Assembly: GCA_030619405.1 (NCBI GenBank)
Contig: JAUXBK010000130.1
Span: forward strand, 1-7,579
Source of the DNA: Sedimenticola sp.
GTDB taxonomy: Bacteria > Pseudomonadota > Gammaproteobacteria > Chromatiales > Chromatiaceae
Length of the DNA: 7,579 nucleotides
Reading direction: 5' to 3'
Made by a program: the position numbers and the translations under genes. The notes under the pieces were generated by a model. It ran no database searches and was not told where the DNA came from. It was given only the letters and a program-made list of their open reading frames with translations. Shown piece by piece: positions 1 to 5,158 of the stretch (position 1 is the first letter of the stretch; each line of letters starts with the position of its first letter).

Positions 1-4
1 AAAT

Positions 5-87
5 CCCCTCTCCCTCAGGGAGACGACTCCATGGATGGAGGAGGTAGGGCGACGCAGGACGCCAAAGCCGAGGGTTAGGGTGAGGGG
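5..87. repeat. Intergenic repeat with imperfect inverted ends
   Basis: The left end begins CCCCTCTCCCTC (from 5) and the right end is GAGGGTTAGGGTGAGGGG (70-87), whose reverse complement starts CCCCTCACCCTAACCCTC, so the two ends pair imperfectly. An internal palindrome, CTCCAT-GG-ATGGAG, lies at 27-40. Ends of this CCCTCACCCTAACCCTC type are, from general knowledge, common dispersed intergenic elements in proteobacterial genomes. No coding capacity is seen. The element could form a hairpin downstream of whatever gene lies left of the window. Its copy number in the genome cannot be judged here. Confidence 0.55.
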
Positions 88-105
88 TTCAAAACGGCAG
101 GGGGA

Positions 106-117
106 GTGAACGGTTAC
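106..117 (+). repeat. Solo copy of the GTGAACGGTTAC motif
   Basis: This 12-mer is identical to 2553-2564 and, in inverted orientation, to 2398-2409, which form the outer arms of the MITE-like element downstream of the tonB-like gene. Here it stands alone without the rest of the arm. It may be an eroded remnant of the same family; chance is less likely given two other copies in the window, but cannot be excluded. Confidence 0.4.
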
Positions 118-160
118 ATTCTCAATGTCGCAACATGGTGCAAACATCTAACGAAGGCTT

Positions 161-220
161 TCACCACGAAGCACACGAAGAGCACGAAGAATTCTCGTTT
201 TAAATGTTTCTTCGTGGTGA
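161..220. repeat. CACGAAG 9-bp-period repeat with inverted arm
   Basis: The heptamer CACGAAG occurs at 165-171, 174-180 and 183-189, giving a 9-bp period. The arm TCACCACGAAG (161-171) is exactly inverted at 210-220, so the segment can fold into an 11-bp stem with a 38-nt loop. The right arm is followed by the T-rich stretch TTCTTTTTCC (221-230). On the + strand this could terminate a transcript from a gene left of the window, although the long loop makes it a poor intrinsic terminator. It resembles a dispersed intergenic repeat known in several proteobacteria. The remaining bases up to gshB contain no ORF and no strong promoter that I can support. Confidence 0.55.
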
Positions 221-278
221 TTCTTTTTCCATATTTAGAATTGCTGTACAGGTCTCTCTTTAAGGTATCATTGGATCC

Positions 279-1229
279 ATGAAAATCTCTCTTGGCGTGG
301 TGATGGACCCGATCGAGTCCATCAACATAAAAAAGGACAGTACCTTCGCTATGCTCCTCGAGGCACAGGCGAGAGGCTGGGAAGTGTGGTACATGGAGCA
401 GGGCGACCTGTTTCTGGAAGGGGACCGGCCCGGCGCCCGGATGCAGCGGGTATGGCTGGAGGAGAACCCCCAGCACTGGCACCGTTTCCAGCAGGAGCGG
501 ACCATGGCCCTGAGCGAGCTGGATGTGATCCTGATGCGCAAGGACCCGCCCTTCGATATGGAGTATGTCTACACCACCTATCTGCTGGAGAAGGCGGAAG
601 AACAGGGGACACTGGTGGTCAACCGGCCTTCCAGCCTGCGCGACTGCAACGAAAAGCTGTTCACCGCCTGGTTTCCCCAGTGTTGCCCGCCGATGGTGGT
701 GACCCGGGACCACCAGCGGATGCTGACGTTTCTCGAACAGCAGAAGGACATCATTCTGAAGCCCCTGGGGGGCATGGGCGGGGCCTCCATCTTCCGCGCC
801 CGCATAGGTGATCCCAATGTCAATGTCATCATCGAGACCCTGACCGGCAACGGACGGCGGTACGCCATGGCCCAGCGTTTCATCCCCGAGATCAGCAAGG
901 GTGACAAACGCATCCTGATGGTGGATGGCGAGGCGGTGCCGTTTGCACTGGCCCGCATCCCGAAACCCGGCGAGTCCCGCGGCAACCTGGCCGCCGGTGG
1001 CAGTGGCGTTGGCGTACCCCTGTCGGAGCAGGATCGCTGGATCGCCGCCCAGGTGGCGCCGGCCCTGCAGACACGAGGTATCCTGTTCGCCGGCATCGAT
1101 GTGATCGGGGACTACCTGACCGAAGTCAACGTCACCAGTCCCACCTGTATCCGGGAACTGGATGCCCAGTTCGGCCTCAACATCAGCGCCCGGTTGCTGG
1201 ACCGCATCGAGGAGAAGCTCACGGGATGA
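279..1229 (+). CDS. gshB: Glutathione synthetase (GshB)
   Basis: This enzyme catalyses the ATP-dependent ligation of glycine to gamma-glutamylcysteine, the second step of cytosolic glutathione synthesis. The 316-residue product equals the length I recall for E. coli GshB and follows it closely from MKISLGVVMDPIESINIKKD onward. Visible family landmarks are RKDPPFD (87-93), RPSSLRDCNEKLFTAW (116-131), the ATP-grasp segment ILKPLGGMGGASIFR (159-173), GDKR (208-211), RGNLAAGG (234-241), and the metal and product-binding end DVIGDYLTEVNVTSPT (274-289). The protein appears intact and active. ATG 279 is chosen because it matches the family N-terminus. A modest TAAGG Shine-Dalgarno lies at 261-265, rather far upstream. 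It is the first gene on this strand after a repeat-filled gap, so it probably has its own promoter, but none is clear. The stop is followed directly and in frame by an ApbE-like remnant. Confidence 0.97.
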   Translation: MKISLGVVMDPIESINIKKDSTFAMLLEAQARGWEVWYMEQGDLFLEGDRPGARMQRVWLEENPQHWHRFQQERTMALSELDVILMRKDPPFDMEYVYTTYLLEKAEEQGTLVVNRPSSLRDCNEKLFTAWFPQCCPPMVVTRDHQRMLTFLEQQKDIILKPLGGMGGASIFRARIGDPNVNVIIETLTGNGRRYAMAQRFIPEISKGDKRILMVDGEAVPFALARIPKPGESRGNLAAGGSGVGVPLSEQDRWIAAQVAPALQTRGILFAGIDVIGDYLTEVNVTSPTCIRELDAQFGLNISARLLDRIEEKLTG

Positions 1230-1496
1230 GGCGCCCGTTCGGTCACGGTAATCCACAGCGGCTCCACCACCGCCGGTGCGGCGGCCACCGCCCTGTTCAT
1301 TGCCGGTCCCGACAGGTGGTATGAGATCGCCCGACGCATGGGGATCCGTTACGTGCTGCTGGTGGACTCGGAGGGGACCCTGCCTATGAATCCCGCCAGG
1401 CAGAAGCGCCTGCAACTGCGGAACAAAGGGCTTGAGATCCGACTCAGCCCACCCCTCTCCGGGGCCGGCACGGGGCACGCCCCAGAGGAGACATGA
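1230..1496 (+). pseudogene. C-terminal remnant of ApbE-type FAD:protein FMN transferase
   Basis: Starting at the codon after the gshB stop and in the gshB frame, 88 codons stay open to a TGA at 1494-1496. The peptide contains ARSVTVIHSG, then TTAGAAATALFIAGPDRW, then MGIRYVLLVDSEGTLPMNPA. This matches the end of ApbE proteins (SVTVI..., ADAxATALFVxGP, LGxxxxLLIDxxG). ApbE attaches FMN covalently to Thr or Ser of redox proteins such as NqrB, NqrC and RnfG. The lipoprotein signal and roughly the first two hundred-plus residues are absent. There is no start codon at the head of the frame; internal ATG 1338 and GTG 1353 lack an RBS. The usual Asp of the Mg-binding AD...T motif is Gly here (codon 1275-1277), while the Thr is kept (1287-1289). 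The stop overlaps the tonB-like start as ATGA, as in an intact operon. I infer a fairly recent internal deletion. The family assignment rests on remembered motifs. Confidence 0.7.
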
Positions 1497-2392
1497 ATAA
1501 CGCCCGCATCTCTTCCACGGATCGCCTGGGGCTGACCCTGTTCTTTGCCCTGGCCGCGCACGCCATCGTAATCCTGGGGGTCAGTTTCAGCTTCGAAGCC
1601 CCGAAGAAACAGCCACCACCGGCACGCACCCTGGAGATCATCGTGGTGCAGCCGCAGAAACTACAGCCGGAGAAAAGACCGGACAAAGCGGATTTTCTGG
1701 CCCAGAGCAGCCAGCAGGGTGGTGGTTCCCACACACAGAAGCTGCGTCCCACCAGCAGGCCCGCGCCAGCCTCCCTGGAACCTACTCCCCAGGTGGTGGC
1801 AAAACCACAACCCAAAGCACCACCCCCGATACCGTCGGCAACGTCGGAACCGCACCGGAAGGTGGTGGCGACGACCACGCCGGCCCAACGAAAGGTCCGC
1901 ATCGTGCCGGCCAGACCGCCCATACCACCGAAGCCCCGGAAACTGACCGCGACCCAGTTGCTGACCAGCACCAGCCAGGAGATCAGCCGGCTGACGGCGG
2001 AGATCGATCGCAGGAACCAGGCCTATGCCAAACGCCAGCGGCGCAAATGGGTGACGGCCAGCACCCAGGAGTACAAATATGCCAGCTACCTGGACGCCTG
2101 GCGCAAGAAAGTCGAGCGCATCGGCAACCTCAATTATCCGGACAAGGCCAAGCGACGAAGGCTTTACGGCAATCTGGTCCTGCATGTGGCGGTGCGCGCA
2201 GATGGCTCGGTGAAGGAGATCAATATCAAGAAATCATCCGGGCACAAACTGCTGGACGATGCCGCCATCCGTATCGTCCGGCTCTCCGCCCCGTTTGCCC
2301 CCTTCCCCGCCAATATCCGCAAGGAGACCGATATCATGGATATCGTCCGCACCTGGCAGTTCCGCAGCAACAACCAGCTCTTCGCCAAATAA
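1493..2392 (+). CDS. TonB-family energy transducer protein
   Basis: The 299-residue product has the three-part TonB architecture. A short cytoplasmic N-terminus precedes one membrane segment (about 11-33, RLGLTLFFALAAHAIVILGV). A Pro/Lys/Arg-rich periplasmic spacer follows (about 37-150), then a charged helical stretch (160-190). A TonB C-terminal domain occupies about 196-294, with LNYPDKAK (213-220), VAVRADGSVKEINIKKSSG (232-250) and LDDAAIRIV (254-262). Such proteins couple the inner-membrane proton-motive force to outer-membrane receptors, normally through ExbB-ExbD, which are not in this window. The segment ADFLAQSSQQGGGS (66-79) is typical of the TonB-like proteins found beside gshB and yqgE in gammaproteobacteria. 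The start has GAGGAG at 1485-1490, close to ATG 1493, which overlaps the stop of the ApbE remnant. Its receptor is unknown, and it may not be the main siderophore TonB. Confidence 0.88.
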   Translation: MNNARISSTDRLGLTLFFALAAHAIVILGVSFSFEAPKKQPPPARTLEIIVVQPQKLQPEKRPDKADFLAQSSQQGGGSHTQKLRPTSRPAPASLEPTPQVVAKPQPKAPPPIPSATSEPHRKVVATTTPAQRKVRIVPARPPIPPKPRKLTATQLLTSTSQEISRLTAEIDRRNQAYAKRQRRKWVTASTQEYKYASYLDAWRKKVERIGNLNYPDKAKRRRLYGNLVLHVAVRADGSVKEINIKKSSGHKLLDDAAIRIVRLSAPFAPFPANIRKETDIMDIVRTWQFRSNNQLFAK

Positions 2393-2396
2393 CCAC

Positions 2397-2565
2397 CGTA
2401 ACCGTTCACGGTTGTCAGTTTACAGTTTCCGGTCAATAAAACAGGAAGTTAGCCGGAACCAGCAGAACTGAATCGGGAATTGAAATCGATATCGAAAATG
2501 CTTCCTGCACTACCTGGTTCGTTGCAAAGCCGTAAACCGTAAACTGATAACCGTGAACGGTTACG
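2397..2565. repeat. MITE-like element with 36-bp inverted arms
   Basis: The left arm 2397-2432 and the inverted right arm 2530-2565 match at 33 of 36 positions by my alignment. Each arm begins CGTAACCGTTCACGGTT, which contains its own small palindrome (AACCGT-TC-ACGGTT). The interior (2433-2529, about 97 bp) has no credible ORF. It contains two interleaved complementary pairs: CAGGAAG 2442-2448 with CTTCCTG 2501-2507, and GAACCAG 2456-2462 with CTGGTTC 2514-2520. The size, lack of coding content and position between genes fit a non-autonomous repeat. No target-site duplication is obvious. It fills most of the gap between the tonB-like gene and yqgE and separates them transcriptionally or structurally. 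Confidence 0.75.
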
Positions 2566-2571
2566 ATCATA

Positions 2572-2596
2572 CAGGCAGTCAGCCTGAGATTTTTTT
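2572..2596 (+). terminator. Weak intrinsic-terminator-like hairpin
   Basis: CAGGC (2572-2576) pairs with GCCTG (2582-2586) across the loop AGTCA, and a run of seven T (2590-2596) follows after AGA. A five-pair stem is short for an intrinsic terminator, and the T-run is offset by three bases. It lies after the MITE-like element and ahead of yqgE, where a terminator for gshB–tonB would be reasonable. Confidence is low because the stem is small. Confidence 0.35.
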
Positions 2597-2651
2597 GTTC
2601 GTGAACGCATACCCATTTAGTATCGAGCAGTACGCTGATACAATCGGAGGC

Positions 2652-3215
2652 ATGGAGAGCGAAACCAACCTTACCAACCATTTCCTGATCGCCATGCCCG
2701 GCCTCCAGGACACCAATTTCTTCCATACCGTCACCTACATCTGTGAACACAATGAGGCGGGGGCCATGGGCATCGTGCTCAACCGTCCCGCGGACCTCCA
2801 TCTCGGGGACATCCTGGCACAGCTCGACATCGACACCAGCGAACTGGAAAACGGGGGGCCCAGAGTCTATGTGGGTGGGCCGGTGCAGACCGAGCGTGGC
2901 TTCGTGGTGCACAGCGCCGGGAAGGAGTGGGCCTCGACCCTGCAGATCACTCCCCGGATCAGTGTCACCACCTCCCGGGACGTACTGGACGCCATCGCCC
3001 ACGGTAAGGGCCCGGAGCAGTCATTCATCGCCCTGGGGTACGCAGGCTGGACCGGGGGGCAACTGGAGGATGAACTGAGCGCCAACGCCTGGCTCAGTGG
3101 ACCCGCCTCGGAGCAGATCATCTTCGAACTGCCGGCGGAGCGGCGCTGGGAAGCAGCGGCAAAACTGCTCGGCGTCGACCTGAATCTGTTGTCGAGCGAG
3201 GCAGGGCACGCCTGA
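2652..3215 (+). CDS. yqgE: YqgE/AlgH family protein (UPF0301, DUF179)
   Basis: The 187-residue product is the same length as I recall for E. coli YqgE. It carries the family signature NHFLIAMPGLQD (9-20), YICEHNEAGAMGIVLNRP (29-46), VYVGGPVQTERGFVVHS (72-88), TTSRDVLDAI (107-116), IALGYAGWTGGQLEDEL (126-142) and the terminal AGHA. The biochemical role is not established; family members are called AlgH because of an early link to alginate regulation in Pseudomonas, and the family is usually next to ruvX. ATG 2652 is chosen because NHFLIAMP then sits where homologs start. A GGAGG lies unusually close to it (2646-2650, one base before ATG). The frame is open upstream to GTG 2601 and GTG 2553, but 2553 lies inside the right arm of the repeat. 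The gene is 5 nt upstream of ruvX and begins the compact pyr run. Confidence 0.92.
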   Translation: MESETNLTNHFLIAMPGLQDTNFFHTVTYICEHNEAGAMGIVLNRPADLHLGDILAQLDIDTSELENGGPRVYVGGPVQTERGFVVHSAGKEWASTLQITPRISVTTSRDVLDAIAHGKGPEQSFIALGYAGWTGGQLEDELSANAWLSGPASEQIIFELPAERRWEAAAKLLGVDLNLLSSEAGHA

Positions 3216-3220
3216 CAGAC

Positions 3221-3619
3221 ATGGAAACCCTGCTCGGTTTCGACTATGGCACGGTCAGGGTCGGGGTGGCGGTGGGACAGACCATAACCGGTACGGCCAC
3301 CCCGCTGGAGACCCTGCGGGCGGTGCAGCAGCGGCCGGACTGGGCGGGCATCAGCCGTTTGATCGAGGCCTGGCAGCCAGACGCGTTGGTGGTCGGCCTC
3401 CCATGTGGTCTGGATGGCAGTGACACCGAGATATCAGACCGCGCCAGGCGCTTCGCACGCCAGCTGAACGGACGCTACCGGCTACCGGTACGTATGATGG
3501 ACGAACGCCTGACATCGATGGAGGCCCGCAGCCGGCAGGGCCCCCATTCGGACGACTACCTGCAGCGTGATGCCATCGCCGCCCAACTCATACTGGAAAC
3601 CTGGTTCAGTGAGCACTAA
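3221..3619 (+). CDS. ruvX: Holliday junction resolvase-like RuvX/YqgF, pre-16S rRNA processing
   Basis: The product is a small RNase H-fold protein of 132 residues; E. coli YqgF is 138. The family is required for 5' maturation of 16S rRNA in E. coli and was first predicted to be a Holliday junction resolvase. Visible motifs are GFDYGTVRVGVAVG (6-19, with the first catalytic Asp at 8), ALVVGLPCGLDGS (55-67), DERLTS (94-99) and QRDAIAAQLIL (115-125, with the last conserved Asp at 117). The protein appears complete and catalytically intact. No strong Shine-Dalgarno precedes ATG 3221, and the yqgE stop is only 5 nt away, so it is probably translated by coupling. Its last 11 nt overlap the pyrR start. 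Confidence 0.95.
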   Translation: METLLGFDYGTVRVGVAVGQTITGTATPLETLRAVQQRPDWAGISRLIEAWQPDALVVGLPCGLDGSDTEISDRARRFARQLNGRYRLPVRMMDERLTSMEARSRQGPHSDDYLQRDAIAAQLILETWFSEH

Positions 3620-4187
3620 CAAAATCTTCCTGCAGGCCGATGCCATCGAACAGCGGATCCGCGACATGTCCCAGACACTGAAGATACGCCTGGAAGTCCA
3701 GCAGATCGACTCCCCCGCCATGATCGGCATCCACACCGGTGGTGCCTGGCTGGCGCAAAGACTGCACCGGCAACTGGCGATCCCCGAAACGCTGGGCACC
3801 CTGGATATCTCGTTCTATCGGGATGACTTTACCCGGATCGGTATGAATCCGGAGGTGAAACCGTCGCATATCCCGTTCGATGTGGATGACCGACACATCA
3901 TCCTGGTGGACGACGTACTGCAGACCGGGCGCACCATCCGGGCGGCGATGAACGAGATCTTCGACTACGGCCGCCCCGCCTCCATCCTGCTGGTGACCCT
4001 GGTGGAACGAAGCGGCCGGGAACTGCCGATCCAGCCAGGCGTAGTGGGGCTGCGCCCGCCCCTCAGCCTGGACCAGCACATCACCCTGAATGGGCCGGAC
4101 CCCCTGAGTCTGGTGATCGGTGGGTCGAAACGGGCGGCACGCTCGGAATCGAATCAGGCTCAGGCTCAGGCGGGGCGCGACCCGTGA
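3609..4187 (+). CDS. pyrR: PyrR bifunctional regulator / uracil phosphoribosyltransferase
   Basis: PyrR senses UMP and PRPP to regulate pyrimidine genes and often also converts uracil plus PRPP to UMP. This 192-residue version has the PRPP-binding loop ILVDDVLQTGRTIRAA (98-113), MIGIHTGGAWLAQRL (38-52), TLDISFYRDD (64-73) and LVERSGRELP (131-140). GTG 3609 is preferred: it gives the usual N-terminus (STNKIFLQADAIEQ), overlaps the ruvX end by 11 nt, and the frame upstream of it is ruvX coding sequence. From about residue 172 the protein has a polar tail with QAQAQA (183-188), encoded by three TCAGGC hexamers at 4154-4171. This makes it longer than Pseudomonas PyrR (about 170). The stop overlaps the pyrB start as GTGA. 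No leader with a PyrR-binding stem-loop is visible in front of pyrB, so any regulation through this protein must act elsewhere. Confidence 0.94.
   Translation: MSTNKIFLQADAIEQRIRDMSQTLKIRLEVQQIDSPAMIGIHTGGAWLAQRLHRQLAIPETLGTLDISFYRDDFTRIGMNPEVKPSHIPFDVDDRHIILVDDVLQTGRTIRAAMNEIFDYGRPASILLVTLVERSGRELPIQPGVVGLRPPLSLDQHITLNGPDPLSLVIGGSKRAARSESNQAQAQAGRDP
4154..4171 (+). repeat. Three TCAGGC hexamers inside pyrR
   Basis: Three perfect TCAGGC copies lie in tandem and in frame, giving Gln-Ala three times in the PyrR tail. Because the unit is six bases, changes in copy number would alter tail length without changing frame. The tail lies outside the phosphoribosyltransferase core. Confidence 0.8.
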
Positions 4188-5158
4188 GCAGACCCAACAT
4201 CCAGCTCGGCAGAGAGGGGGGCTTGAAGCACTTTCTCACCATCGACGGCTTCAGCCGCTCGCTGCTGACCGACATACTCGATACCGCAGAATCCTTCACC
4301 GGCGTCTCCGAACGCACGGTAAAGAAGGTGCCGCTGCTGCGGGGCAAGGTGATCTGCAACCTCTTCTTCGAAAACAGCACCCGCACCCGCACCACCTTCG
4401 AAGTGGCGGCCAAGCGTCTCTCCGCCGACGTGCTGAACCTCAACATCAGCACTTCGGCAACGGCCAAGGGGGAGAGCCTGCTCGACACCCTGCGAAACCT
4501 GGAGGCGATGCACGTCGACATGTTCGTGGTGCGCCACACCGACAGCGGGGCCGCCCACTTCATCGCCCAGCACGCCGACCCGCACGTCAGTGTGATCAAC
4601 GCCGGTGACGGGCGCCACGCCCACCCTACCCAGGCGATGCTGGACATGTTCACCATTCGCCGCCACAAGGGGGAATTCACTGGACTGCGGGTGGCCATCG
4701 TGGGCGATGTGCTGCACTCCCGGGTGGCCCGCTCCCAGATCCTCGCCCTCAACACGCTGGGCACCTCCGAAGTGCGGGTGATCGCTCCCCGCACCCTGCT
4801 GCCAGCGGAGGTCAGGACCCTGGGCGTCCACGCCTTCCATGACCTGGAGCAGGGGATCCGGGACGTGGACGTGATCATCATGCTGCGGCTGCAGAAAGAG
4901 CGGATGCGGGGCGCCCTGCTACCCAGCGAACACGAGTACTTCCAGCTCTATGGCCTCACCGAGGAACGCCTCGGGGGCGCAAAGGCGGATGCCATCGTCA
5001 TGCACCCGGGACCCATCAATCGGGGCGTGGAGATCGACTCCCAGGTAGCCGACGGACCCCGCTCGGTGATCCTGCAGCAGGTCAGCTTCGGAATCGCGGT
5101 GCGCATGGCCGTGATGTCCATGGCCCTGGGTAACCAGGCCCAGGGGGCGGTGCGATGA
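4184..5158 (+). CDS. pyrB: Aspartate carbamoyltransferase catalytic chain (PyrB)
   Basis: PyrB condenses carbamoyl phosphate with aspartate to N-carbamoylaspartate, the committed step of pyrimidine synthesis. The 324-residue chain shows the carbamoyl-phosphate motif FFENSTRTRTTFE (61-73), SATAKGES of the 80s loop (91-98), VVRHTDSGAAHFIA (115-128), HPTQAMLDMFTI (147-158), GDVLHSRVARS (174-184), MLRLQKER (233-240) and HPGPINRGVE (274-283). It appears fully active. Its length and its direct coupling to the pyrC' gene match the dodecameric PyrB6–PyrC'6 enzyme of Pseudomonas rather than the PyrB–PyrI enzyme of enterics; no pyrI is present. The chosen GTG 4184 overlaps the pyrR stop (GTGA) and gives a short N-terminal extension before LKHFLTIDGFS (14-24). 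The stop overlaps the next start as ATGA. Confidence 0.97.
   Translation: MSRPNIQLGREGGLKHFLTIDGFSRSLLTDILDTAESFTGVSERTVKKVPLLRGKVICNLFFENSTRTRTTFEVAAKRLSADVLNLNISTSATAKGESLLDTLRNLEAMHVDMFVVRHTDSGAAHFIAQHADPHVSVINAGDGRHAHPTQAMLDMFTIRRHKGEFTGLRVAIVGDVLHSRVARSQILALNTLGTSEVRVIAPRTLLPAEVRTLGVHAFHDLEQGIRDVDVIIMLRLQKERMRGALLPSEHEYFQLYGLTEERLGGAKADAIVMHPGPINRGVEIDSQVADGPRSVILQQVSFGIAVRMAVMSMALGNQAQGAVR

Noticed and set aside
161..189. CRISPR array from the CACGAAG repeats
   Set aside because: The units are only 7 bp, spaced by 2 bp, with no spacers of CRISPR size and no cas genes.
1227..1229. Programmed readthrough or selenocysteine at the gshB TGA
   Set aside because: GshB is already full length, no selenoprotein context is known for it, and I see no strong hairpin directly after the TGA. 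A deletion remnant is simpler.
1226..1324. Short ATG frame overlapping the gshB stop
   Set aside because: It gives about 32 residues with no family resemblance and is in a different frame from the ApbE-like coding signal.
114..1478. Long minus-strand open frame of 454 codons opposite gshB
   Set aside because: It mirrors gshB and the ApbE remnant in GC-rich DNA, has no recognisable domain, and runs into the intergenic repeats. GshB on the + strand is unambiguous.
2639..2644. TACAAT as a -10 box for yqgE
   Set aside because: Transcription would start almost at the ATG, and no -35 is recognisable.
2553..2651. Upstream GTG starts for yqgE at 2553 or 2601
   Set aside because: The first lies inside the repeat arm and both give N-terminal extensions absent from the family. 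ATG 2652 gives the standard length, despite its tight Shine-Dalgarno spacing.
3567..3608. Upstream start for pyrR at 3567
   Set aside because: It would add residues encoded by the ruvX coding sequence read out of frame. GTG 3609 gives the normal PyrR N-terminus.
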